Of a stretch of 64,000 bases of DNA, positions 1 to 9,526 are shown one piece after another (position 1 is the stretch's first letter; each line of letters starts with the position of its first letter). Where the stretch lies: assembly GCA_030374805.1 (NCBI GenBank), contig JARGSG010000030.1, positions 124,001-188,000 on the forward strand, read 5' to 3'. Source of the DNA: Gracilaria gracilis (taxonomy: Eukaryota > Rhodophyta > Florideophyceae > Gracilariales > Gracilariaceae). The position numbers and the translations under genes are program-made. The notes below the pieces were generated by a model. That model was not told where the DNA came from. It searched no databases and saw only the letters and a list, made by a program, of their open reading frames with translations.

Positions 1-1
1 T

Positions 2-1393
2 GCGCTCTCTCGTCATTCTAGTTCCACCTCCGGTGTTGTTCGCACCCGTGAGAAGGGGAGGAAGCACTCAGGTTTGAGGGAGCTGAAGCCTACTAATCCC
101 TTGTACAAAAGGTTGTTGTCTTACAGGTACTACCGTTTGGAAGATTCCAGTCTGGACCGTACGCCCCGTGGGACGGGAAAGATCAAGTACTGCATCAAGC
201 GCATGTCCTTGACGTTTCGTATCCAGTTCTTTACTGGGGAGGATCCCATCTTGGTGTTGGATTTTCTTTCACGCTTTGTCGCGGAAGCTGACATCCTCGG
301 CATGAGTGAAGGGCAAGCTTATGTCGCATTACCGTATTTTCTACGTGGACTCGCTGAAGACCAATTCAACTCTGTAAGAGGTTCATCTCGAGCCTCCGAA
401 GGAGGGGTTACCTGCTGGCCTGAGGCCGTGCAGTATCTACTTCGCTCGTACGCGACTGGTACCTCTATTGAAGAAGCAATCACCGCGTTGCGGGAAACGA
501 AGCAACGCCCGAAGGAATCGGAAACCAAGTTTTCAGTCCGACTGAACAAGGCTTTCCACCGTTGTGGCAATGTTTATTCCGCTAATGAGCGTTGTACACT
601 GTTTATCAACAAATTGAATCCGGCTATTCGCACGCTAGTCTCCCAGCGACGGGAAGACAAGCGGAAGACCACCTATCTCGAGTTGGTTCAATACGCGAAA
701 GCGGAAGGAGACGCACTGCGTGCACGCTCCGGACACCGGGGTTCATCCAGGGCGCTTCACCTCGAAGGGGCGCTTTCATCGATCTCACTGCTACCGCAGG
801 ATTTTTTTAGCCACGAAGTGGATAATTTGCATCTGGCACAGGGGAACCTGGATTCTATTCCGACTACGGAGTTGCCTTCAACTACTGAAGCCTCGTCGAT
901 GACGGATGATCCGCTGCTTTACGCAGATCGCCCCCGCGTTCGCGGACCGCAAGTACCCTATTCAGGGAGTCGTTACCAGCGACCTGGTTGGGTAGACCCG
1001 CGGACGGTGAGAGCAAAGGACCCACGAAGTGCCGGAAGACCCGGGTTGATTTGTTTTCTATGCTACGAACACGGGCATGTGGCACCGGATTGCCACCTCA
1101 CCATGAGGGATATGCCCACGGTCGTGGTGAATTTCGAAGCTTTGACCCCAGAAAAACAGGCGTCAGTGCCGATAACCGCGTATTTGCGTGCGAAGACAGA
1201 CTTTCCGAAACGGATTTCTCCCGCAGATATCGCTGCGTTGCGACACTCTCGTTCTTCCCAGGTCAATGCTTCACCGGCTCAAGCCGTGGCGGCAACCGCT
1301 GCTGCGGGTAGTTCTGTTCCACAGGAGTCTGTGAAGATCCCTACCGTGCAGGACGCCGTTCCCGTTAGAACGGATGATACTCAGTTAAACTGA
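2..1393 (+). CDS. gag: Gag polyprotein of element A (5' partial)
   Basis: The frame is open from base 2, so the true start is upstream; the first in-frame start-like codon here is TTG at 74. The middle part aligns with Gag of element B: both have a short 'F.G.DPI.V..FL..F' block followed by helical sequence. A CX2CX4HX4C zinc knuckle (CFLCYEHGHVAPDC, nucleotides ~1050-1092) ends the nucleocapsid-like part. About 100 residues of Ala/Pro/Ser-rich tail follow. Gag should form the particle and bind element RNA. It ends at TGA 1391-1393, directly after a GTTAAAC heptamer, and protease lies in the -1 frame. Confidence 0.85.
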   Translation, partial: ALSRHSSSTSGVVRTREKGRKHSGLRELKPTNPLYKRLLSYRYYRLEDSSLDRTPRGTGKIKYCIKRMSLTFRIQFFTGEDPILVLDFLSRFVAEADILGMSEGQAYVALPYFLRGLAEDQFNSVRGSSRASEGGVTCWPEAVQYLLRSYATGTSIEEAITALRETKQRPKESETKFSVRLNKAFHRCGNVYSANERCTLFINKLNPAIRTLVSQRREDKRKTTYLELVQYAKAEGDALRARSGHRGSSRALHLEGALSSISLLPQDFFSHEVDNLHLAQGNLDSIPTTELPSTTEASSMTDDPLLYADRPRVRGPQVPYSGSRYQRPGWVDPRTVRAKDPRSAGRPGLICFLCYEHGHVAPDCHLTMRDMPTVVVNFEALTPEKQASVPITAYLRAKTDFPKRISPADIAALRHSRSSQVNASPAQAVAATAAAGSSVPQESVKIPTVQDAVPVRTDDTQLN

Positions 1394-2742
1394 GTACGGG
1401 AGTCTCCAACGGAGAGGCGCCCCAGTCGAGGTCTACGGCGCCCGAGGCGTCACCGTCTCGCTCCCAGGTCAAAATCCTCTCGAGGAAGCCGACCGTCCTA
1501 GACGTGGACTCTACCACCGTTGGTGTAATGCGTCGCCCGTGGATACGGTTCAGGAACAACCGGATCCCGGATCGAGTCATGGTCATGGCCAAGCGAAACT
1601 ACAACATATTCGCTGACCTTGGCCTTTCTACCCAGTATATGGTGCGTCATTTGTCTATCCTGGATACAGGCGCTGGTCTCAATTTTATTGTGGAGTCGCT
1701 CTTACCGCCGGAAATCCGTTGTCGAGTTCGTCAAGGACCCGTCATGAACGTGGCAGATGCAAATAATAACCCGTTGAGTACGGCTGGAATGGTTTCCCTG
1801 ATCGTCAGGATTGGCAACTGCATTGAGCAGGTTGAATTCATCGTCTGCAAGACGCTTGCTGCCCCTGTCATCTTAGGGTGTGACTTCTGTGACAGATATG
1901 TCGAGTCAATCAGACCGCGTGCGCGTGAAGTGGAAATGGAAGATGGTTCGGTTGTACCGATTGTTCGTCGTTCTTTGAGGAGAACCTCAGCTAAGCTGGT
2001 ACCGCTACCTACTCCTTTACAGGATCCTAACCCTCCGAAGGAGTCTCCGAAACTCCATGTTGCACGTGCTATTTCTATTCCGCCAGAATCCCAGGTATGG
2101 GTTGATGTTACTGCTGCTCCGCGTGGTTTGCGGTTTGTTCAACCATCTACCTCGTTATACGAGAGATATCAGCTCGCATTAGCGAATGGCGTTGTGCAGA
2201 TCTCGAATGGTCACCCCTTTCGGGTTTTGTTAGCCAACTTTGGCAAGAAGTCCCAGTTTCTGGTGAAGAACCAAGTTATTGGTACTGTCCTACCGCACCC
2301 TACGGCGCTTATCCCTACTAAGGTGAATGCCGCCGAGATGCTCGGGATTGTCGAAGAAACCGCTGATGCGTCTCACTCTCAGGAGGGGAAGGGGTATTCG
2401 TCGCGTGCGCAAGCGTCAAACCCGTCTCAGACGGTTAACAACACGGGAGACCCGGAAAAGAAGACCATGCCTACGAGTTATGACAGGATTGACCCTATTA
2501 AGGAGTTAGAAGAATTGAATCTCGGTCATGTACCGGATTCACACCGCGAGAAGTTGCGTGATATGTTGCGCGATTTAAACCAATGTGGGATGGTTCCCTC
2601 GGAGAGGTTACAGCTACGGAACACCGGATTGATCTGTTGCCAGTCGTTAAGCCTATTGCTCAACACCCTTACAGGGCAGGTCCGAAAGCTCGGGAGGAAG
2701 AACAGTTTCAAATCAACAAGATGCTCCGAGCCGGAGTTATAG
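1378..2742 (+). CDS. pol: Protease ORF of element A (pro; first part of pol)
   Basis: Reading starts by -1 shift from Gag; the only independent start-like codon nearby is GTG 1504. The aspartic-protease active site DTGAG is encoded at 1663-1677 (ILDTGAGLNF). A flap-like region and an 'ILGCDFCDRYV' segment matching 'ILGTNFIDKHV' of element B follow. A linker resembling the PR-RT linker of element B comes next. The frame then leaves the RT sequence at about 2575-2583 and ends without recognisable domains at 2742. Either one base was lost there or translation shifts -1 again at TTTAAAC (2574-2580). The protease would process Gag-Pol. Confidence 0.8.
   Translation, partial: YSVKLSTGVSNGEAPQSRSTAPEASPSRSQVKILSRKPTVLDVDSTTVGVMRRPWIRFRNNRIPDRVMVMAKRNYNIFADLGLSTQYMVRHLSILDTGAGLNFIVESLLPPEIRCRVRQGPVMNVADANNNPLSTAGMVSLIVRIGNCIEQVEFIVCKTLAAPVILGCDFCDRYVESIRPRAREVEMEDGSVVPIVRRSLRRTSAKLVPLPTPLQDPNPPKESPKLHVARAISIPPESQVWVDVTAAPRGLRFVQPSTSLYERYQLALANGVVQISNGHPFRVLLANFGKKSQFLVKNQVIGTVLPHPTALIPTKVNAAEMLGIVEETADASHSQEGKGYSSRAQASNPSQTVNNTGDPEKKTMPTSYDRIDPIKELEELNLGHVPDSHREKLRDMLRDLNQCGMVPSERLQLRNTGLICCQSLSLLLNTLTGQVRKLGRKNSFKSTRCSEPEL
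1384..1390 (+). promoter_or_regulatory. Candidate -1 ribosomal frameshift heptamer (gag/pro)
   Basis: The bases GTTAAAC are phased G-TTA-AAC in the Gag frame, immediately before the Gag stop TGA (1391). The protease frame is -1 relative to Gag and opens only at 1378, after TGA 1375-1377. The two frames therefore overlap for about 16 bases, and this heptamer lies inside them. GUUAAAC is a known natural -1 site in some nidoviruses. Use by this element is inferred. Confidence 0.5.
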
Positions 2743-3440
2743 AACCGGCACAGTCGCCGTGGGCATCTCCAGTTGTACTGGCTCCGAAACCCGATGGGTC
2801 CTGGCGTTTTTGTATCGACTATCGTGGCCTCAATGATGTTACCGTCAAAGACGTGTATCCCATACCTCGTATGGACGAGTACATTGACTCGCTTGGCGAT
2901 GCAACCGCCTTCTCCACTTTGGATGCGAATTGGGGGTACTGGCAAGTACCCGTGCGACCGGAAGACCGTGATAAGACTGCGTTTACCTGTCATTCAGGGC
3001 TGTACCGCTTTAAGCGTATGCCTTTTGGACTTACGAACGCCCCCGCTACTTTTCAGCGTGCTTTGGATATCCTCCTTGCCCGTTTCAAATGGCGGAGTTG
3101 TTTCGTCTATCTCGACGATATCATCGTCTTCTCCAATAATTTGGATGAACATTTGGATCACGTTCGTGAGATAATCACAACACTGCGTGACGCAGGAGTA
3201 ACACTCAAGCTGAGGAAATGTGAATTCTTTACTGACTCGGTCAAGTATCTTGGACACGTAATCCGTCCGGGACGGCTACTGATCGAGCAGGCTCGCGTGA
3301 AGTCACTCAAGGAGGCTAAACTACCTACGACTCAGACTGAGCTGCGTTCCTTCCTAAGATTATGCAACTTCTATCGACGGTTTATTCCTCGCTTCGCGAA
3401 GATCGCGGGACCGCTCAACGAGCTCCTGAAGAAGGGATAA
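2562..3440 (+). pseudogene. pol: Reverse transcriptase domain of element A
   Basis: The frame is open from 2562 and ends at TAA 3438-3440. RT blocks are well preserved: 'ATEHRIDLLP', 'PYRAGPKAREEE', 'WASPVVL', 'DYRGLND', 'TAFTCHSGLYRFKRMPFGL..AP', catalytic YLDD (3108-3119), 'LKLRKCEFF' and 'YLGHVI'. Next to element B (LLKGQP) the stop falls exactly where B has Gln in a KGQP context, so a CAA-to-TAA change explains it. The reading frame continues after the stop without a shift. The sequence is otherwise intact, implying recent inactivation or, less likely, readthrough. Confidence 0.85.
2574..2580 (+). promoter_or_regulatory. In-phase TTTAAAC heptamer at the pro/RT frame change
   Basis: T-TTA-AAC is phased in the protease frame. 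A -1 slip continues with CCA ATG TGG, giving 'PMWDGSLG', which matches 'PMWSGRLG' in the uninterrupted pol of element B. TTTAAAC is a strong -1 site in coronaviruses. Alternatively, loss of one T from an ancestral TTTTAAA run would produce the same heptamer by accident. Confidence 0.4.
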
Positions 3441-6400
3441 CCACCGAAACTGGGCCCCCTTGCTCCCACGCAAGTGGAAGCATTCAACTCTCTTATAGAG
3501 GCAGTTACAACAGCACCCGTGCTGTCATTACCGAAGAACGGGTTTCCATTTACCGTGGATACGGATGTGAGCGACTACCAGATCGGCTGTGCACTGTTTC
3601 AGACTACACCCGACGGGGAACGCCGACCAATTGGATTTTGGTCTCGCACGCTCAACGTTCATGAACGGAACTATTCGGTATCTGAAAAGGAGTGTCTCGC
3701 CATGGTATGGGCTTTACAGACGTTAAGAACATATCTTATGGGTGTGCATTTTACCGTTAACACGGATCATTCCGCGTTACGCTGGTTAATGTCAATCACG
3801 GAACCTTCCGGGCGTTTAATGCACTGGCGTCTTCGGCTAGCCGAGTTTGATTATGAAGTCACCTACAAGAAGGGAAGTCTCAACGCGCAAGCGGATGCTC
3901 TTTCACGTTTGGGAACGGAAGGCGAAGCGTTACGCGTCGACGACGATGATGAAGATATCCCCTGTTTCCTCATGGAGGAGGGTGAAGAAGACTACGAACT
4001 GATTTCGGACGACATCTGTGATGACTTACTCGTCGCAGACGGTGGAGACCCGGAACCCGGTGCGTTTGTCCCCATCACTCCTGAGGAGATGATCAGAGAA
4101 CAGCAGGGAGACCCGTTCTGTACGAGGATACGCGCCCAAATTAATGGCGGTGCGAACATCCTTTTTGGGGTTAACACTCAGGGTTACGTCGTTAGAGTGG
4201 TTCGTTCATCCCCACAGATCGTGGTTCCTCACTCCTTGCAGTCCAGGGTTCTTCACCTATCACACTTTTCTAAGGTTGCTTCCCATCCTGGGGCTAGAAG
4301 GCTGTACACAACACTACGTCGGGATTTCTACTGGCCCGCGTTAGCGTTGGATTGCTATACCACCGTCAAGGCGTGTACGCACTGTGCTCGTGAACGAGTT
4401 AAATTACGTCGCCATGCGAAGAAGCTAACTCTGTTCCCCGCACGGGCGCCTCTTGAGTTTGTTGCCATCGATATACTCCGTGAGTTTTTAAGGACATCCC
4501 GAGGTAATCGGTTTCTACTCGTCATTACGGACAGATTCTCGAAGTTAGTCCGGACAATTCCGTTGAGGAAGATTACATCACGCACTGTTGCGGAAGCTTT
4601 CGTTAAGCATTGGGTCCTAGTCTACGGTCCCCCGGTTAATCTCTTTTCGGATAATGGTCCGCAATTTACTGCGCGTTTCTTCCAGGACGTCTGTCGGATA
4701 CTCGACGTGAAGAATCTCTTCACGACGACGTATCATCCCCAATGTAATGGGCAAGTCGAGCGATTTAATCGAACGCTGCTCTCCGCATTGCGTGCTTATA
4801 CTGTTGAACATCCAAAGACTTGGGATCTCTACACGGATACCGTGACGTACGCGTACAATACGCAAGTTCACAGAGTTACTGGTTTATCTCCTTTTGAGCT
4901 TGTGCTGTCGCGAACGCCCCCGCCAGTTGCGGTTGAACCTCAGCCAAAGCTGGATACGTTCCCGTCGACGGTTGATCACTACCTGCGTTGGAAGCAGTGG
5001 CTTTCATTTATGGTACCTGTTGCCAGGTCGGCAATGGCTAAAGCACAACACGCTTATAAGCGGAACTTTGATGCCCGTATTCGGAGACCACTACCACCGC
5101 TGGAACCGGGACAAACCGCCTTTGTAAGGAAAGAATATTACAATCCTGAAAAGGAGAGGCGACACAAGCTTTCTCCCATCGCTGATGGTCCGTACCGCGT
5201 TATTAGCGTAAATAAGGACACAGTTGTACTGGAAGTTGGTGGCGCTCATGAGCGTTTTTCTCGAGATCGAGTTGTACAAGGACCTACCCGTCATACGGAA
5301 GTTGTTTTGGATACTCAGCAGGAGGCTGGACAGGCGGAGAACCGATCGCTTCAGTCTACAGAAGCTACACCACTTGTGGGACTTCGTCACCCATCGAGGG
5401 GATTGTCGGAGTTACCGATGTTATCGTCGCGAACCGAATCTTCGGATTCTACACCGCTTGTGAAGTCGCGCTTCACAGCGTCTATCGAACCGTCAACTGA
5501 CGTGATGACTGCTCCCCGTATCGCTCCACCTCAGGAGGGGGAGGGGAATTCACGCGTTGTTGCGGGAGAACAGGAATCACCGGTGGTGCAACCGTCGCAG
5601 ACATCCCGTGATTCACGGAGAGAAGAATTGGAGACTGAGTTGTCTCAGGACACCGTCGAGGACGTGATTGCTAAGGATACCACTGTTAGTGGGCAGGCAA
5701 ACCCGCTACAGCGTGCTGATATTGCCAAGGGCGCGCAACGCTCTACAGCGGATCGCAGCCCTATCAGCAAGGGACACGCGCAATCTACGGACTCCCGTAC
5801 TGTCCAGGATACTGGAATTGCTCACCCGCACGGGGAATCGCCGCATGATCAACCTCCTGTTGTCGAGGAGACACAGGAGGGACCACCTGATCGCGCTCGC
5901 GAAAGTTCCTCGGCACCGCCGGAAGTCGACGCTGATCACCCGATTTATCGGAAGAGCACGGCTACAGCACCGCTGGATACTGCTACACGGAGTATTCCGG
6001 ACGCGCGCAAGCCGCAAACCGTCGCTGACGTTCGTCGCGCACCGCCTACGCAGGCGCGAAGTAAGGAAATCACGGTAGATCCCGGTATCGCAAGACCTGT
6101 TAGTCAGGAAAGAGAGAAGACGCTCGCAGAAGCGAAGTTAGAGCACCCCGGAACGGGTATGGAGGAAGCACCACCGCACCCATCCGTGGGGAAGTCGTTA
6201 AGCGCTCTTCATGACGTTTTGAACCGTCATGACAGTGCACGCACCGTTGGAGATACGGAATACCGCCCTGATTTAGATAAAAAAATACACGCTGCCAGTG
6301 CAGGAGTGCGCGCGCGCCACACGTCGCGTGGCACACGCCGTGCACCACACAGTGGCCCTACACTGTCGACCGGCAGCGCCGTAGCCACGAACCGTCGCAC

Positions 6401-6887
6401 GGAGTCACGTGAATCGGCACGTGTCGTGGTAGGTAATCCGCCTCCCCGTCCAAAACCACCGTCAACACGGGAAACTACTCGTAATCGAGACGTTGAGGAG
6501 ACCGTCGAAACGGAAGAACTGCTCGAGAACTCCCGGAATTTGGTAAGGAAGACTCAGCAGAGGACGACAGAACCGCCGAAGGCGTCAGAGGCACACAGCA
6601 ACGCAGCTGGTATCCCTATTACAGTACCGCTACGAAGCGTGGACGACCCTTCTAAAGGTGGTGAAGAACGTGAAGTTTACTCGAAAGAGTTCGTGGTCGA
6701 CCACATCGTGGGACACAGTTGTCACCCGAAGGGGTATAGGCAGTACCAGGTGCGCTGGTATGGCTATCCGCCATCAGCAGACACGGATGAACCGGTTGAG
6801 CACCTGCCACGATCGAAAATCGTGCAGTATCACCGCCGTACTAACACGGATGTTCCGGCTAACCTACACCGCGCCCTAGTGGGGTAG
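3441..6887 (+). CDS. pol: RNase H - integrase - chromodomain part of pol, element A
   Basis: In frame with RT after the TAA. RNase H spans roughly 3500-3920 (TVDTDVSDYQIG, ECLAMVWAL, TVNTDHSAL). The integrase zinc-binding part is 'HFSKVASHPG...CTHC' (4261-4390). The catalytic triad lies in 'FVAIDIL', 'LFSDNGPQF' and 'NGQVERFNRTL'. After a GPY-like segment comes an unusually long (~460 residues, 5290-6670) polar linker rich in Pro, Ser, Arg and Glu. A chromodomain follows (EFVVDHIVGH...YQVRWYGYP, ~6685-6850). Element B has a linker of only about 100 residues. The chromodomain should steer integration to particular chromatin. Confidence 0.85.
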   Translation, partial: PPKLGPLAPTQVEAFNSLIEAVTTAPVLSLPKNGFPFTVDTDVSDYQIGCALFQTTPDGERRPIGFWSRTLNVHERNYSVSEKECLAMVWALQTLRTYLMGVHFTVNTDHSALRWLMSITEPSGRLMHWRLRLAEFDYEVTYKKGSLNAQADALSRLGTEGEALRVDDDDEDIPCFLMEEGEEDYELISDDICDDLLVADGGDPEPGAFVPITPEEMIREQQGDPFCTRIRAQINGGANILFGVNTQGYVVRVVRSSPQIVVPHSLQSRVLHLSHFSKVASHPGARRLYTTLRRDFYWPALALDCYTTVKACTHCARERVKLRRHAKKLTLFPARAPLEFVAIDILREFLRTSRGNRFLLVITDRFSKLVRTIPLRKITSRTVAEAFVKHWVLVYGPPVNLFSDNGPQFTARFFQDVCRILDVKNLFTTTYHPQCNGQVERFNRTLLSALRAYTVEHPKTWDLYTDTVTYAYNTQVHRVTGLSPFELVLSRTPPPVAVEPQPKLDTFPSTVDHYLRWKQWLSFMVPVARSAMAKAQHAYKRNFDARIRRPLPPLEPGQTAFVRKEYYNPEKERRHKLSPIADGPYRVISVNKDTVVLEVGGAHERFSRDRVVQGPTRHTEVVLDTQQEAGQAENRSLQSTEATPLVGLRHPSRGLSELPMLSSRTESSDSTPLVKSRFTASIEPSTDVMTAPRIAPPQEGEGNSRVVAGEQESPVVQPSQTSRDSRREELETELSQDTVEDVIAKDTTVSGQANPLQRADIAKGAQRSTADRSPISKGHAQSTDSRTVQDTGIAHPHGESPHDQPPVVEETQEGPPDRARESSSAPPEVDADHPIYRKSTATAPLDTATRSIPDARKPQTVADVRRAPPTQARSKEITVDPGIARPVSQEREKTLAEAKLEHPGTGMEEAPPHPSVGKSLSALHDVLNRHDSARTVGDTEYRPDLDKKIHAASAGVRARHTSRGTRRAPHSGPTLSTGSAVATNRRTESRESARVVVGNPPPRPKPPSTRETTRNRDVEETVETEELLENSRNLVRKTQQRTTEPPKASEAHSNAAGIPITVPLRSVDDPSKGGEEREVYSKEFVVDHIVGHSCHPKGYRQYQVRWYGYPPSADTDEPVEHLPRSKIVQYHRRTNTDVPANLHRALVG

Positions 6888-7029
6888 ACCGCCACCGTCT
6901 GTGACGGAACATTCTCTCGTGTCCGGCGTGGCCGTGTCAACGACAACGAACCTCACTCGAGGAAGCGTAACGACCTCCAGCGGAGTACAGTGCCGAAGTT
7001 GCTTCGTGAAGGCACCCTCTAAACGAGGA

Positions 7030-7345
7030 GAGTTGAAGAATAAGCTAAGCTGCCCTCAGGAAGAGGAGAAGATTTAAGAAGACTCTATGAAGAGGAAAAG
7101 ACACTCAGAAGAGGATTATGAAGAAGGAGTAATGCCCTCAGGAAAAGGAGAAGAAGAAAGAAGACTCTACGAAGAGGAATTGAAGCTCAGAAGAGAATTT
7201 GAAGCACTCATGAAGAGGAATGAAGACTCTATGAAGAGGAAGAAGGACTCTAAGACAGAGGAAAGTGCACTCAATCATGAGGAAGATTTGAAGACCCCGG
7301 AAGGGAGAAGATTATTGAAGATTACACTTGAAGAAGGAAGATAAC
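7030..7345 (+). repeat. Purine-rich tract with dispersed repeats, element A
   Basis: A strongly purine-biased stretch lies between the pol stop and the end of the convergent antisense ORF. The phrase gactctatgaagagga or a one-base variant recurs at 7081, 7163 and 7225. It gives a Lys/Glu-rich 85-codon open frame (7087-7344) that looks like a by-product of composition. No domain is visible. Noncoding bases 6888-7029 before it hold nothing recognisable. Confidence 0.45.
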
Positions 7346-7454
7346 CTTGATGCTCAAGGGAAGAACACAGTTTTACTGGACATCTCAACTAAGCTGTACC
7401 CCGCTATTCGGGACTACAACGGCCAAGTTATTGGGAGTCTACTGTGACGAGCCC

Positions 7455-9287
7455 CTACGTGGAGGGGCCACCCGAGCCACTCGGTCCTTGCTGAGCACCA
7501 GCGTTCGCCAGCTGCGCTATCAGGGCGTCGCGCATCTCTGTGACGTCGCCCGACGCTGCGCCAGAGTCACCAGCTGAGCTGAGGAACTGAGCGATCACGG
7601 CAGCCCGTGCTTCTTCGGATACTCCCGCGTTCGCGGCTTCATTCGACATAGTCGACGCCGCCGTCGCAGGCGCCGAAGCAGCCTCCACAGGAGTTGGAGA
7701 GGACACAGGAACTGGGACTGGTACAACCGGCGCAGCCGGGGCGATATGACCACCCGCAGGGGGGTTCGCTACTGCAACAGCAGGTGCTGGCTCCACAACG
7801 AGAGTGTCGTCTTCTCCAAAGGCATCGTTCTCATCAGGAACGTCATCGAGCATGATGTTGTCGCCTCCAACAGGGTGAAAGAATTCATCAGTCATGATGA
7901 ATCCGGTGGGATGCCCAGGAGGGATGACGCGCTCTGCATGACGCAGGATATGTGCCTCCGCTGGAGTGATCAGTGTCCGTGACCACGGGTCGTAGAAGAC
8001 AAAATCGCCCGCTAGCGGTGATCTGCGCCCGGGAGACCGGTCAACCTGAAGGTCTCCGTCATCGCGCCTACTCTGAGCGCGCGGCACCTGGCTCCAGTCT
8101 ACTGTGTCAATCACTCGCAAGAGGCTCATCAACTCGGAGAGGTTTCCATTGCCGCCCAGCGGAAGAGTAAGATCCAAGCTTCGAATGGCTTGCCGCAAAC
8201 GTGGAGGGATAAACCACAGTCTGTACTGGTCGTACACTTCATGAAGGACGTACACCGCCGTGCGGGCTGCCCATTCCGTCATCACCACGGTCCACCATCC
8301 CGTGAACGGGTACGTCGCCAACCGACTACCGATGTAGGTCAGGCACGGGGGAAGCTCAACGTAGCACCCCCGGCACACCTCGTAAGAGGCCCATACAAAG
8401 GGAAGTGGCACGTATCTTCCACGCATGTGGCGAGGCCTAATCCGGTGTGACTCCGTTTTTTGATAGGGGATCAAATATCCTCAACGGGAGCGAGCACGTC
8501 GTTCGGGACGGATCATGTTCTGCAAGAAGTTGGACCGCGGGATGCGTGGCAGGTATCGGAATTCAGCACGCAACAGCGGACGGGTCCAGCACAGGACATC
8601 CTGGTGAATCATGACGTTCTGATAACGCTCTACTACACCGGCAAGCCGGGCCAAGTTCTCGCCGTAGTGCACCTCACCGAGGGTTCGGTAGAAAGCAACG
8701 TCAAACCGGAATTCCGTGGGTATCGGTTGTTCCGAGTATGTTCGGGCAAGCCGCAGATGCGCGACACGTACCATCTCCGCACGAGCGGTTTTGTGCGACT
8801 CACCACGCCGGTGGACAAGAGCTTGCGTTGGCACGGTAATCCGGTATTGCCAGTCAAAGGTAACCGTCATCCAGACGTGAATCCCACCCGGCAAATGACC
8901 GCTGCCGTCTGCGAACGCCGCTACGAGAGAAGGCTGAGTGACCCCCGTGAGGGTGTAACCAAGGAGCCCGTACGAACGGTAATGGATTCGACCGTGGATC
9001 CACGTCTTCTAACTCGTCATACGAGGCCCACGCACCGACAGTCGGGTTAAGCACCGGCGCTGCCGGAGTGGTATTGCCGCAATGCCGTTGCCCACTTGAT
9101 TGGGGAAGATGTACGGAGCCGGTTGTGCACCCGTTTGGGGAAGAGGCGCCGTATGGAAGCCGCAATTCATCGCCGATGAGGGGTTGGAGGACGACAACTG
9201 GGCCGGTTGAGGATGACCAAAGCCCCCGAAATAGGGTTGAGGAGGCCCGCCAGGCGGTTGGTTGTTGCCCTGATTGGGAGTACTCAT
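7455..9287 (-). pseudogene. Antisense additional ORF (aORF) of element A
   Basis: One frame runs from ATG 9287 (MSTPNQGNNQ...) to the stop at 7455, interrupted by TAG at 9009-9011 and TGA at 8481-8483. It lies opposite to gag-pol, between pol and the 3' LTR. It is colinear with the + strand ORF 16580-18994 of element B. Matches include 'YVPLPFVWASYEV' with 'YVARPEWWNAYEV', 'MTEWAA' with 'LAEWAV', and 'FVFYDPWSRTL' with 'WEVFDPVSWKV'. The N-terminal third is Pro/Gln/Ser-rich. The core (~300 residues) is Trp/Tyr/Arg-rich and the C-terminal third is Ala/Pro-rich. A piece near 8854-9303 reads better in another frame (VGAWASYDELEDVDPR), suggesting a further indel. I recognise no family. Confidence 0.6.
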
Positions 9288-9514
9288 CGCTGTTGTAGCG
9301 CAAGGAAAGGAAGCCGAAGTGTTCGGAACAGAAGGAGCAATAGGAAGCCGAGGAATCGGAGGCGATACCCGCTGCAGAGCGTGTAGAAGTTGGTGATTCG
9401 CTTGGGTCGCGTGGCGAAGCGACAGGAGAAGAAGAAGGACCCCGCTATCGGGGAGGGTACTTATACACTCCGAAGGAGGAAGATGCACGCGCTCGCGGGT
9501 CGTCGTCGCGCCTC

Positions 9515-9526
9515 AGGAGGGGAAGA
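9515..9526 (+). promoter_or_regulatory. Polypurine tract of element A
   Basis: The bases aggaggggaaga abut TGTAGTGCAAC, the first bases of the 3' LTR. This is the expected primer position for plus-strand DNA synthesis. The corresponding boundary of element B has the same arrangement (purine run, then TGTAGTACAAT). Confidence 0.7.

Noticed and set aside
7087..7344. Lys/Glu-rich 85-codon ORF after pol of element A
   Set aside because: Explained by a purine-rich repetitive tract; no homologue in element B.
8460..9050. 196-codon + strand ORF within the aORF region of element A
   Set aside because: No counterpart in element B, while the opposite strand is conserved.
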